From assembly GCA_037349315.1 (NCBI GenBank), contig JBAIAC010000040.1, positions 15,146,001 to 15,210,000 of the forward strand: a stretch of DNA of 64,000 bases, in the 5' to 3' direction. This document shows, piece by piece, positions 1 to 33,900 of this stretch. The notes beneath the pieces are model-generated. The model was not told the origin of the DNA and made no database searches. It saw only the letters and a program-made list of their open reading frames with translations. Source of the DNA: Chelydra serpentina (lineage: Eukaryota > Chordata > Testudines > Chelydridae). The position numbers and the translations under genes are program-made. The number at the start of each line of letters is the position of its first letter. Positions within the stretch are counted from its first letter, which is position 1.

Positions 1-1989
1 ATCCCCTCCAGTGACTTCTCCTGGCCACCTCTCTGGTGCCAGCCCACGGTGCAGGAAGACCAGGTCTCCTCCTCTGAGTCAATGCTCCTCTTGCGGGTGG
101 TTGTGGGGGAAGGCGGAGCCAAACGTAACACGTTATATGGGCAGTGGGGTCATGGGACTGACTGGGGGAAATCTGTGACAGAACTGTGGCCACATCGTAT
201 AATGATCCATTTTATTTCCAGGTCAGGTGCTTGCAGATGGAATTGGTTGGCATTTGTGTTGTAGTAACAATCTGGTCTCCTGTCCTTTGAGTTTCTTCCA
301 CCAATGCTATGGCACAAATTCTCTGCTGGCTTAGATGGACACACCACCACTGAACTCAATAGAGTTGTGTCAGTTGACGCCAGGGCTGAATTTGGCCCCC
401 TCTGTAATGACATGTTGGGCAATGTAAACGTAGACTGTCCTGGTTATATGACACTGACCATGGTTTAAGCATCGGAACTGGCGTATAATGTAAACCGTCA
501 GTGATGTTTTCTTCCTCTTCATGAGAAACTGGTGCTCCCTCCCTCTAGTTAACCAAGTCAGTCACCCATCTCTACCATTTCCTGAGTCCCTTCCCCCTCT
601 TAGGCTATCTGCCTCCTTCTGCAACCCATGTTTTAACGATGGGATTTCCAAGCATTAGGGAGAGGCGGTGTCTCCTGACCAGATTTTTTTTCTGCAGAGA
701 AACAACACCCATAGTCATGACTCTTACTCTGTTCTTGGCTCTACCTGGTTTGCCGGGGACCTGGTATCACAACACACACGGTAACATTTTCAAAAGCGAT
801 AGGTACTTGGGAGCCTAAGTCTCATTGAAAGTCAATGGGACGTCAGTTTCTAAGGCATCTGGGCACTTTTGAAAATTTTACCCAGGGTCGGGCTCTCCCC
901 CCTAAGGCAGAGTGAGAACCCACCTCTCTCTCCCTTTGCTGCTTTTACGTCTTTCAGACTAGGAGTCGGCAGAGCCAAGTTTATTCTGGGATTATTATTT
1001 TTTTTATGTTTCTTTAGCAAACAGAGGGGCTTTATTCTGCTCTTTTGGCCATGTGTGTATATCGCCATCTGTGTGCCACTACGCTGGTAGATGTCTGCAT
1101 CAGTGGCAGGCCTCTGTCTCTCATCAAAACGGAAATAAGAAAGAAAAACTTGTAGCACCTTAGAGACTATTTCTTTGAGTGTGTGTGGCGGAGGCTTAGA
1201 AGCTGGGGACACTAACTACAGATCTAATTACAGGGATCCACTTTTATGAGCACGAAGTTTAATTGCAGCCAGGGGCTGATTGAGAGAGCCAGGAGAAAAG
1301 GCAATAGTTCACTTTAATTCCAGCCTTCACCCCCTCCCATTCCCTAGCTCTTATCCCCATCGTTAGTGACACTTCAAAAAATATTTCTGCCACAAAGGCT
1401 GAGTTAAGTTTTGCACTTAAAGCAGGGATTCAGGCCCTTTATAATGTATGGACAATACATTGCATCCTCCCCAAAGTTACCGCACGTACCCTTGGAGTAC
1501 AGAACACATTTTCTGAGAATGTACATGTTAATTAGCTTAGGAATTAAAATTAATTAGACAATAGCTACATGAAAGTGAAGTTACGGTTGAGAGCATATAT
1601 TGACAGTTTAGGTTAAACCACATTTCAGGGATGTTGTAATTATCCCCAAACCAAGTGTTAGAAACCCAGGAAATTCACAGGTAAGATTAAATTTAAAAGA
1701 AATCCTAACGTAGGACATGCAGTTAGGGCACCAAACCTTAACTCTGCCCTCTTTGTGTTTCTCATATTGTTAAAATTCACTGAAATCTTGTGCGTACGCA
1801 ACATAAAAATAGTTCATTAGGATTAATGGTGGTTTCTCCCTGTTATTCTTCATAACTGAAATTCCTCCCCCACTCCCACCCCCCCGTCAGTAGAGGGTAA
1901 ACTTAAGGTTGTTGGCGTGCCCTAATTTCATTGCCATATCACATATCGATTCCTTTTAAATTTAAACTTTACCCCTTTTACCCACCGAA
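1..1989. other. Intergenic sequence 3' of HPD, no gene seen
   Basis: Unique-looking sequence with short open frames only. No exon with convincing borders or family match was found on either strand. In other vertebrates the neighbour on this side is SETD1B; nothing here can be tied to it. Confidence 0.5.
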
Positions 1990-2655
1990 GTCCTGAGGGC
2001 CCACGCCGTTGCCGTAGGAGCCCTGGCTTTCCCGCCCCAGCTGCTCCAAGCCACCGGCCGACCCAGCACGCTGGCCTGGCCCGAACCGACCCAACAGAAC
2101 CCGACGTGCCGGCCTGGCCCGAACCGACGCACTAGCCCAGACCAAACCGAGCTGATGCGCCAGCCCAAACTGACCCGATGTGCCGGCCCGAACTGACCTG
2201 ATGCGCCTGCCTGACCTGAACCGACCTGACATGCCAGCCTGAACTGACCTGATGTGCCAGCCTGAACCATGGCGACCCGAACCGACCCGACATGCCAACC
2301 CGACCCGACGCGCTGGCCCGACCTGAACCGACCCGACGCGCCGGCCCAAACTGATGCCCTGGCCCAACCTCAACCGACCTGACGTGCCAGCCCAAAGCAA
2401 CCTGACTCACCAGCCCGACCGGAACCGACCCGATGCGCCAGCCCAGCCTGACCGGACGCGCCAGCCCAGCCCAAACCAGCGCGACCCGATGCCCCACCCG
2501 GACCCGAACTGGCCCGACGTACCGACCCGACCCCAACCAGCCTGATGCACCAGCCTGGCCCAAACCTACCCGACCCATTGACCCGACGGCCCGGCCCAAA
2601 CCAGCCTGGTCCAAACCGACCCACCGTGCCGGCCAGACCCCCGCACCAGTCTGAG
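1990..2655. repeat. C-rich, CpG-rich minisatellite
   Basis: Degenerate tandem array of units of about 24 bp related to CTGAACCGACCCGATGCGCC plus AGCC. Strand composition is strongly biased: the plus strand is C/A-rich and T-poor. The repeat opens reading frames on both strands, but all encode low-complexity peptides. It lies 270-930 bp downstream of the HPD stop. Confidence 0.8.
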
Positions 2656-2922
2656 CTGAGCCCCCACCATCATTGGGGGTGAGGGGGAGAGAAAGGTGGG
2701 GCATCAGCATGGAGTGTGGGCGGGGCCATGGCCTGGGTTAGGGGAGCCTTTGCCACCTCTGGCCTATTATACCTGCAGCTCATGCTTAACTGTGAATTTC
2801 GTTGGTTTACAGGTGTAGTGTTGGGCTAATTACCCAAATTATTGGGGATTTTAAACAAAATGTATAGGCACTTTCATATGTGAAAGTAATTGTGTCTGCT
2901 GCCTGTCTTTTGCTGAGAGGCT
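2656..2922 (-). other. Likely HPD 3' untranslated region
   Basis: Short stretch between the HPD stop and the minisatellite. I find no AATAAA or ATTAAA on the minus strand here, so the true transcript end is unclear. Confidence 0.4.
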
Positions 2923-24740
<21,818 letters not shown>

Positions 24741-24798
24741 TTTTGTAACCTGATTGAATGTGATAGCACCAAGAGAAAGTCAGACTCTTTCAATGCAT

Positions 24799-24806
24799 TT
24801 AATATA
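24799..24806 (-). promoter_or_regulatory. Candidate TATA box of HPD
   Basis: TATATTAA on the minus strand, about 60 bp upstream of the inferred HPD start codon. It would place transcription start near 24770 and leave a very short 5' leader. The neighbourhood is AT-rich with no CpG island, which fits a tissue-specific gene. This is an inference from position and motif only. Confidence 0.4.
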
Positions 24807-25151
24807 TTGAGGGGAAGAGAGGAAGCCCCTCCCTGACTCCACCTTCTCTAGATTGTAAACTAAATGATTTACTTGGTTTGAATTGGTTTACTTGATTTGA
24901 ATCATTCTGCCCATAGGGTAAGACATGATAAAATGAGCTGTGGAGAGGATAGTATCTGGAGTTCATATAGGCTGCAGCGTACTTGTGAGTCAGATTATCT
25001 AAGGAAAGCCTAAAAGAAGGAGCCAGATTCTCATAGACTGTGGTGTAAACCCAGAGTAACTCCATACTCTGATTAACACCAGATTTCACTGAGCTTAGTC
25101 TGTGGACCACAGATCAGCTACCATCTCCTTGAAGCAGGGCTCTGTCAGTAC

Positions 25152-25418
25152 CAGGGCCGGCTCTACCATTTTTGCCGCCCCAAGCAGTGAAAAAAAACTG
25201 TCGCCGCCAAATTGCCATCACGGATGGCAGAAGAGAGAAACTCCCGCCGAATTGCTGCCGCGGCTGGCAAAAGGGAGAAGCTGCTGCTGATTTGCCGCCA
25301 CGGCCGGCGGAACGGAGAAGCTGCCACCGAATTGCCGCCGCGGCAGAAACACTGCCGCCCCTTTCTGACTGCCGCCCCAAGCACCTGCTTGGAACGCTGG
25401 TGCCTGGAGCCAGCCCTG
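25152..25418. mobile_element. GC-rich hAT MITE upstream of HPD
   Basis: Ends CAGGGCCGGCTC and GAGCCAGCCCTG, with a perfect 8-bp duplication GTCAGTAC (25144-25151, 25419-25426). The interior is made of about four diverged units of 40-45 bp around aattgccgcc. It sits about 0.35 kb upstream of the HPD TATA-like site. Confidence 0.9.
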
Positions 25419-26988
25419 GTCAGTACCAGCATCTACAGATGTTTGCTGCAGAGAGATTTTAAAAACAGGAACCTTACTTGAGGGTGGCCATGGATTACTC
25501 AAGGAATTGGCAGTGGGAAAGGGTGCTTTTCAGCTCTAGATTGCGGCTTCAAATCTAGAATAGAATAGCAGAGATCAAAATGTATTATTTGATGGCTGTG
25601 CAGTTTACACCTATGGTTTCCACCATTATAGCTGATTGACACCAATTAGAGGAAAATCAGGCCCCTCATGGAACTGGGAAACCCTGTTATAATACGGTTT
25701 CTTCTTCCCTGTGTGGACAGAAACAAACATGTTATAACTAAGGTCTGACAGGTTGCAAGCAGTCAACGTGGCCCCCAGCAAACATGGGTCCCCTCCTCTG
25801 ACACAGGAGCTGGGGGGCTGCTTGGGAGACAAGGAGATAATGCTTTTGGCAAGGACAGGGCTGGGGTCATAGGACTCAGCTTAACCCCAGCTAAGAAGTT
25901 TTGTTTTCTTGCTTTTGCTTGTTAATTTAGTTTGATTTGTTTGTAAGGGAAAGACCCAGCTGACTGCGGCTGAGGTTTTTTCCTCTGAGTCCTTCCACCA
26001 GTTCACACTGTCATCTCCTCGGGGACCAGATTGTCCCAGCCCAACAAAAAGAGCTGTCCCACAGCTGTGCCTGTGAGAGCACTGGTGTCAGGCATGCCCC
26101 AAGAACACATTTTATTTTTTTCTTCATTCCCCAGCCTCCCTCAAACCACACCCACCAGCAACCCAGCTGGAGAGGGAGGAGAGGCCTATCAGACTATGGT
26201 TTAGCTTAGCTGTCTGCCAGAGTTCAAGCACACTTTAGCGTGGTGTTTTCTGTCCAGACAAGCAAAAAAAAATTGTCATCTCTGATTGTATTTATTATAT
26301 TTGGCTGAAATTCCATTTTCGTTTTCAGTTCAAAGTCGAATCAGTTCAAGCATTCTCTCCTCCGCACAACAAGGAAGTATTCAAAGCTCCGTTCGGCCTT
26401 GTTAAGAGATTTCTTACAAATAAAAAACCTTGACAAAACAAAAACACATGCCCCCAGGAGCCTCCATCATGCCAGAAACTAGAACGTAGACACGTGCAGA
26501 ACAGCCAGGGGTTTGACATGTGGCATAATGCCATTTGGTCACTTTTTCAGCTATTGCAGGAGCTGGTGTTGGGAAGGTACAAAAGTGAACAGTGTTTCTC
26601 TCATGAAACTGATTAAAAACATGTTTGCCTACAAGACTGAAAAGATAAGAATCCCTCCACAGCAGTCAGAAGATAAAAAACAAACCCACAAGCACATCCC
26701 CCCTGCCAGCCCTCCACATGGTATTGATTTAAGCCAGCACTGCAGAACTCTTCAGTTCAAAAGGTATCTGCAAACATTCACAGGCCACAAAGCTAGGACA
26801 AGCTGATCAGGAAAGGCTCTAAAGCATGTAAACGGCTTCTATGAAACTGTGTGATCTTGAGAAGGAATTTGCCTCTCCGGTTTGAACCACATTATGATGA
26901 TCTACAGTAGCGCATACAGGGCCTGCTGCCCTGAAGTCTGGGGCCATTATACAATCTCTCTTGTGAGGGGGATAGAGCATTCAGCTTA

Positions 26989-27114
26989 GGGTGACCAGAC
27001 AGCAAGTGTGAAAAATCAGGACAGGGGGTGGGGGATAATAGGAGCCTGTATAAGAAAAAGACCCAAACATCGGGACTGTCCCTATAAAATTGGGACGTCT
27101 GGCAGTGGTCACCC
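26989..27114. mobile_element. Tc1/mariner-like MITE, copy 3 (inverted)
   Basis: Same family in the opposite orientation, with TA at 26987-26988 and 27115-27116. It lies about 0.5 kb upstream of the PSMD9 start. Confidence 0.78.
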
Positions 27115-27469
27115 TAGCTGCACAATTCAAAGCAGCAGAAACGCTGCAGCATTTTTCCAGCTGATGTTTCTCTCCAATATCCACACACCTGGCGTGGAAG
27201 GTGCTGGAGTGATATAAAAAGAGCCAGTGGCCGGGTGACGATAGCTCTTTTAAAGCACTGGCAAATGACCCCCAAGTCCTTCCGTTTAGAAACCCTCACA
27301 AGGGACAGGCTTGGTGGGTTGGGTTGGTTTGCTCCCCCCCTCGGTGCATTTTAGCAGCTACTTTGTCTGGGCATGGGGCACCCTCTCTGCATGGATGCAT
27401 CTTCTCCGCACACAGCCCCCTCCGTGCCCTATGGCAGAGGCTCATTTGTGGGCACTGACCCCCCCGCAC

Positions 27470-27900
27470 TGCGGGAGATGCATCGGAGCACGGCGCGCCC
27501 CCCACGTGTGTGTCTGGCTGGGGGCAGGGGGGCGGAGCCTGCTCCACCCGGCTCCACCCACCCGCGCCAGCCCCGCCCACCGCGGCGGGGTGGGGGCGGT
27601 CCCCTGCGTTGCCCCGCCCCCCGGGCCCATCCTGCGGCGCGGCGCGTTGCTGCTGGGCCGGGGCGATGGCGGAGGAGGAGGCGGCGGCGGCCGGGCCCGA
27701 CGCGCTGGGCGTGGGCGAGGTGCAGGAGCTGGTCCGCAGGAAGGATGAGCTCGAGGCCCAGATCAAAGCCTGCTACGCGGTGCTGGAGGGGGTGAGCTGC
27801 GGGGGGGGCACCCGGGCCCTGCATCTGCCCCTCCCCCCCCAAACGCCGCGCTCGGGGGGGCGGTGTCTGTCTGTGCAGCGCTCAGGGCCGGGGGAGGGGG
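27470..27900 (+). promoter_or_regulatory. CpG island and promoter of PSMD9
   Basis: This is the densest CpG stretch of the window apart from repeats. It has several GC-box-like CCCGCCC/CCGCCCC runs and no TATA box. It spans the PSMD9 start codon and the beginning of intron 1, the usual setting for a broadly expressed gene. Confidence 0.75.
27666..27791 (+). CDS. PSMD9: PSMD9 exon 1
   Basis: Residues 1-42, [20 protein letters not shown] then [20 protein letters not shown] and EG. The Glu/Ala-rich start followed by VQELxRRK is typical of PSMD9. Donor gtgagc; phase 0. Confidence 0.94.
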
Positions 27901-30900
27901 TGTCTGTTCAGTTCACGCGCACAGGGCCGCCCACTAGCGCCCACGCACACACGGGGCTCACTGCTAGGGGGGGGTTGTCTCTGTGCAAAGCTCTGCTGTG
28001 TGTGATGGGGGGGGGGGGTCTGCAAGGCACCGTCACATACGCGCTCGGGGGGGGGGGGGTCTCTGTGCAAGCCCCAGATCTGCAGCCCCCTGACGCTCTA
28101 GTTCAGCCTAATCAACAAGCTGTGGAGCCCACAGAGGCCATGTTTTGTTTGTCCTTGAAAAACGCGAGACCAAACGTCGTCTTGAGCCGAGCGACTTGAG
28201 ATTTGATGACCGTATTTCTGCCCTGCAGCAAAAGGGAGTCGGGATGAGCGAGCCGCTGGTGGATGCTGAAGGGTATCCACGTGCAGACGTTGATGTCTAC
28301 CAAGTCCGTGCAGCCAGGCATAACATTATCTGTAAGCAATTCAGCCCTAACGTCGTCTGTCACCGGGGCGGAGCTAAATGAAACAGACAGCACTTGTCAA
28401 AAGTTTGGCTGTTTTACAAACATCTGGTTTGGTTTTTCCCCTTGGCAAATGTTAAAGAAATAAAACTGAGAACTCGGTTAGGCAAAGGGACATTATTGGT
28501 TGGAAACTCATCTATTTAAAAGGATGAGTTTCTTTAGTTTATTAATAACAATTTAGATTATTAAAACTCAAAGAATTGCAACCATCTTTATAGTAATAAC
28601 TTCCCAGTGCTGTTTAATATTTTCTAGTGCTGTCAAGTGATTAAAAAATTAATTGTGATTAATTCTGCAATTAAAGATATTAATCATGATTAATTGCACT
28701 GTAAACAATAATAGAATACCATTTATTAAAATTTGTGGATGTCTTCTACTTTTTCAAATTTATTTCCGTTACAACACACAACACACAGAGTACGGTGCTC
28801 ACTTTTTTATTATAAATATTTGTGCTGTAAAAACAAAACAAATAGTATTTTTCAATTTACCTCATACAAGTACTGTAGTGCAATCTCTTTATCGTGAAAG
28901 TTGAACTTACAAATGTAGAATGATGTACAAAAAAAACTGCATTCAAAAATAAAACAATGTAAAAATTTAGAGCCTACAAGTCCACTCAGTCCTACTTCTT
29001 GTTCAGTCAGTCCTTCAGACAAACAAGTTTGTTTACGTTTGCAGGAGATAATACTGCCCGCTTCTTCTTTACAATGTCACCTGAAAGTGAGATCAGGTGT
29101 TCGAATGGCACTGTTGTAGCCAGAGTCACAATATATTTACATGCCAGATGCACTAAAGATTCATATGTCCCTTCATGCTTCACCCACCATTCCAGAGGAA
29201 ATGCGTCCATGCTGATGACGAGTTCTGCTCGATAACCATACAAAGCAGGGCGGACCAACATGTTAATTTTCATTATCTGAGTCAGATGCCACCAGCAGAA
29301 GGTTGATTTTCGTTTTTGGTGGTTTGGGTTCTGTAGTTTCCACATCAGTGTTTTGCTCTTTTAAGACTTCTGAAAGCCTGCTCCACGTCTCATCCCTCTC
29401 AGGTTTTGGAAGGCACTTCAGATTCTTAAACCTTGGGTCAAGTGCTGTAGCTATCTTTAGAAACCTCACATTGGTACCTTCTTTGCATTTTGTCAAATTT
29501 GCAGCAAAAGTGTTCTTAAAATGAACATGTGCTGAGTCATCATCCGAGACTTCTATAACATGAAATATATGGCAGAATTCAGGAAAAACAGAGCAGAAGA
29601 CATACTCTTCTCCCCCAAGGAGTTCAATAAAAAATGCAATTAATGCATTATTTGTTTAACGAGTGTCATCAGTATTGAAGTGTGTCCTCTGGAATGGTGG
29701 CTGAAGCATGAAGGGGCATACGAATGTTTAGCATATCTGGCACATAAATACCTTGCAATGCTGGCTACAGAAGTGCCATGCAAATGCCTGTTCTCACTTT
29801 CACGCAATGTAAATAAGAAGCCAGTGGCATTGTCTCCCCTAAATGTAAACATACTTGTTTGTCTTAGCGATTGGCTGAACAAGAAGTAGGACTGAGTGGG
29901 CTTGTAGGCTCTGAAGTTTTACATTGTTTTATTTTTGAGTGCAGTTATGTAAGCAAAAAAATCTACATTTGTAAGTTGCAGTTTCATGATAGAGATTGCA
30001 TTATGGTACTTGAATGAGGTGAATTGAAAAATACTATTTCTTTTGTTTATCATATTTGCAGTGCAAATATTTGTAATAAAAATAATATAAACTTTGTACA
30101 CTTTGTATTCTGTGTTGTAATTGAAATCAATATATTTGAAAATGTAGATAGAAAAACATCCACAAATATTTAATAAATTTCAATTGGTATTCTATTGTTT
30201 AACAGTGCGATTAATCGCGATTAATTTTTTTGAGTTAATCGCGTGAGTTAACTGTGATTAATTGACAGCCCTAATATTTTCATTTCATTCAGTTTGGAAA
30301 ATAAAAATGGTGGGGTCTGTTTGAGTTTTGTTTCTAAGCAGCTTTGCCCTCTGGTCAGGTACTACCAAAGTGCCAGGGGACTGGCTCAGGCATAACATTG
30401 AATCTGTTAAAATGCAGTGTGCAGCATTATTAATGCACTTACTAATGATTAATAAAAACAGTCATATTGTAAAACCTTTCTGTGTTCTTTATAAAATAAA
30501 TACACTAGTGACATTGTTCCTTTTAAATTTAGTGCTTGCTTTGTATTTGTGGACAAATTTATTATAATAGTCATTGTTTAGAAATAAGTGTTGCCTGTAG
30601 GGGGTGATTTAATGGAAAGGGGATTTGGTTGCTTAGTGTTCTTTATGTGGACATCGATCTCCCTAGTCCATACTCTCTGTCTACTCTATGGATTTTTACT
30701 GAATTTGTAACATGGCTGTTTCTTCACAACTGTGTATGTGTATCGCTGCTGCTCATGAGCAGGGCTATGAAACAGCTATTAGTCTGTAACCATGGCATTG
30801 TCAGGTGATGACTGTTGTAACTGGCTACGCTTACACAGTGGATCCTGTAGTGTATTTGGGAATATTGACTAACTCCCATAGATGCATGAGTTACTAACAT

Positions 30901-33900
30901 AGATTTAATATGGTTCTCAGGTGGTCATACTGGTCAGGGAAACTGAGGAACAGCTATGCTAGCTGCACAAGGTTGTTGATAGCACAGTTTCATTCACCGT
31001 GTAGGCCTAAGAGGAACAAAATACTTACTTGTAATTGAAAGCTAAGATTCTCAGCCAGCAAGAGAAATGCATCTGTTAGGTAAGGACTTTAAATGAAAAC
31101 GTGATTGTTCCTGTCTTTTCTGCACTAATGTCTCTCACCTTCAGGTTTGCAGAATGATCACAAGGCCCTAATGCTGCAAGTAGAAAAAGCTCTCCACCAG
31201 CTGCATGCCCGAGAGAAGGAGAAGCAGGCAAAGGATGAGGCAGAAGCTCATGCCGAGGCAATGAATCAGAACCCGACTCTGCCGCAGCCCTTCGCAAGAG
31301 TGAATGCCGTCACCCCAGGCTCTCCCGCTAGCATCTCGGCAAGTTCAATCATCTTGCATCCAATGGCTCAAACTCTGCCAGTTGGGCCCCAGATATGGCA
31401 GGTGGCCCTCCCCACTCACCTGGAATCAGGAGCGGGGTTTGAGCTCCTGGTTTTAAACCAGATTCTTGCCAGGTGCTTGTAACTTTCCTGGTGGACATAA
31501 TTATTCCCGTTAGCCTGGATAGTGTAAAATATGCATTGCTGTAACCTGGAGAGCCATGGCCATGTTAGAACACCTAGCTAGTGGGTCGGGCATAGGGGGT
31601 GGGAATCAGAACTGTGTTTTTTCCCAGCTCTCCAGTTGACACACTTGATGACCTGGGGCAAGGCCATGTCCCCACTATGTGCCTCGGTTTCCCCATCTCT
31701 GTAGCCGGAATAATAAATACTACTCCCGTATTTCCCTGGGGGGTTGTGAGGCTTAATCTACTAAATTTTGAGAAGCACTTTGAGATTCTTAAATGGAGGC
31801 ACTGCCTAAAAAGGGAACCTTTTTTCTATGACGGGCCATTGACCCACAGAAAAAGATCAATTGTGGGCCATACACAAGTTAAAAGCAAGGGTCTGATCAA
31901 AGCCCCCAGCCCCACCCCTTCTGCCCCCTTGCCGGAGCCCCAAGGCCTCCCCCTACCGTGGCCCGGAGCACCGCCCCAGGCTAGCACCCCTAGCCCCAGA
32001 GGAGCGCCGGGAGGGCGGGCGGTGCACGGTCTCAGCCCCAGAGGAGCGCCGGGAGGGCTGGCTGTAGCACAGGGGGACTGGAGGAGCTGCACACTGTGCG
32101 GCGGTAAACAGGAAGGGTGGGTCTGTGCAGGGTGGAGTGTGGGCAGGTCTACGTCTGGCTGTTTGGGGAGGCACAGCCTTCCCCCGCCTATGGGACTCGC
32201 CGCCCATGCGCAGGCCAGATGAAATTAAGCAATGGGCCGAATCTGGCCCACAGGCCGTAGGTTCCTCACCCCTGATCTAGATGAATGTTCATCAGGTGCG
32301 TTAAGGTTCTTGGACGAAAGATATTACATAAACACAAAGCGTTGTGTATCTTTGGAGGGCAAATGATGCTTAGTCTCCTGTCGCTTCTCTGTAAAGGGAT
32401 TACAGGTTGATGATGAGATCATTGAGTTTGGCTCTGTCGACACACACAACTTCCAGACACTGCAGAATATTGCCACCGTGGTGCAGCACAGCGAAGGGGT
32501 GAGCAGGTTACCAGCTTTGGCTGAGTGCTATTTTCAGTCTTTGAACAGAAGGTTAGACATTTTTTTTTTTGGTGATAGTTGGAAGACACCACTGGTCTCA
32601 GGTTCCCACTCTGGAAACCAAACATCAGACTCATCCTGCTGCTGCTTTTGATGTGAATGTTGACCCCATAGCTATATTGTTCAATACTATTCCTGAGACC
32701 AGCTGGGTCCAGTGGAGAACAGTTAAGAATTTGAGTTCTTTCCTGGGCTGACAGAGTTGGGATGGTGTGTAGGCATCAGTTTTGTGTCTATTGAGAGTGC
32801 CTGCTTCTGGCTGATCAAGGAGTAATGGTGATAAGCTTCAGAGAGAGCTGCTTTTGACTGTCCTGGGTAAGAAGAAGAGTCACCCTGCCACATGGCCTTG
32901 AAATTCAATGTTGATAAAAACAAAGTAATGCACATTGGGAAAACATAATCCCAACTATACGTACAAAATGATGAGTCTAAATTAGCTGTTACCATTCAAG
33001 GAAGAGATCTTGGAGTCATTGTGGATAGTTCTTTGAAAACATCCACTCAATGTGCAGCAGCCGTCAAAAAAAGCTAACAAAGGGGTAGGAACCATTAGGA
33101 AAGGGACACATAAGAAGACAGAAAATATCATAAGGCCACTATATAAACCCATGGTACATCCATGCCTTGAATACTGCGTGAAGTTCTGGGCGGCCCATCT
33201 AGTAAAATATCAGAATTGGAAAAAGTACAGAGAAGGGCAACAAAAATTATTAAGGTTACGGAACAGCTTCCATAAGAGGGGAGTTTAAAAAGATGGACAG
33301 GGATGCAACCCCATGCTCAGGGTGTCCCTAAACCTCTGAGTACCAGATGCTGGGATTGTGACAGGGTGGATCACGCTATAAATAGTTCTGTTCTTTTCAC
33401 TCTCTGAAGCATTTGGCACTGTCCATTGTTAGAAGACGGGATACTGGGCTAGATGGACCATTGGTCTGATCAAGTATGGCCGTTATGTTCTGAGCGGGAC
33501 AGGGAAATGAGAGCAGGGCCAACTTGACAGGAGACGGTGCTGATTATTTTCTTGCATTTCAGAAACCACTGAGCGTGACCGTGATCCGTGGTGGCAAGAA
33601 ATTACACCTCGGCCTCACACCAAAGCACTGGGCTGGGAAAGGACTCCTGGGGTAGGCATGCCATTTTCTTCCACAGCCTCTGAGTTCAGGTTGGCGAAGT
33701 GCATGAATTGGCCTGTCATTAACCAGCCTTAAACTGGAAAAGGCCATTGCTAAGCAGAATGGAGCCTGAGCCTTCTGCAGAGCACTAATGTCTTCCTGCT
33801 GCTTGTCAGATCACCCTCCCCTGGGAATCCCCTTTTGCTTCTCTACCTGAGGCAGAATCCAACCTAGCTTTCCTCAGCACTAAAGTCTTTGAGTGCCACC

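Larger units (their letters stand above)
24741..27469. other. HPD-PSMD9 divergent intergenic region
   Basis: Head-to-head spacer of 2.9 kb. It holds the GC-rich hAT MITE (25152-25418), an inverted mariner-like MITE (26989-27114) and otherwise mostly unique sequence. No exon was found. Confidence 0.6.
28625..30273. mobile_element. Fold-back hAT transposon with two inverted transposase tails
   Basis: A 1649-bp element in PSMD9 intron 2. The ends are TAGTGCTGTCAA and TTGACAGCCCTA; the 8-bp duplication ATATTTTC is perfect (28617-28624, 30274-30281). Both halves are inverted copies of each other. A hAT dimerisation-domain remnant reads on the minus strand at about 29010-29235 ([33 protein letters not shown]) and a second on the plus strand at 29680-29889 ([16 protein letters not shown]). 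The centre adds minus-strand [18 protein letters not shown] at about 29390-29450. No complete transposase remains. Confidence 0.9.

Noticed and set aside
2132..2710. 192-residue minus-strand frame and companions over the C-rich array
   Set aside because: Every frame on both strands is open because of the repeat. The peptides are low-complexity permutations of the same units, with no domain.
27008..27217. Small plus-strand frame upstream of PSMD9
   Set aside because: Lies over a mariner-like MITE; the same peptide pattern appears at the other copies.
27510..28199. 229-residue frame across PSMD9 exon 1
   Set aside because: It is the PSMD9 frame extended upstream through GC-rich 5' sequence and into intron 1. 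Homology starts at 27666 and ends at the 27791 donor.
31599..32222. 207-residue plus-strand frame in PSMD9 intron 3
   Set aside because: It spans a MIR-like SINE and a GC-rich hAT remnant and has no coherent protein features.
32397..32405. Alternative acceptor at ttacag for PSMD9 exon 4
   Set aside because: It would delete Gly-Leu-Gln from the start of the PDZ carboxylate-binding segment, which homologues keep. The upstream gtaaag is preferred.
32895..33288. Possible coding exon with [18 protein letters not shown]
   Set aside because: Reverse-transcriptase C-terminus of an old CR1/L3-like LINE with several stops.
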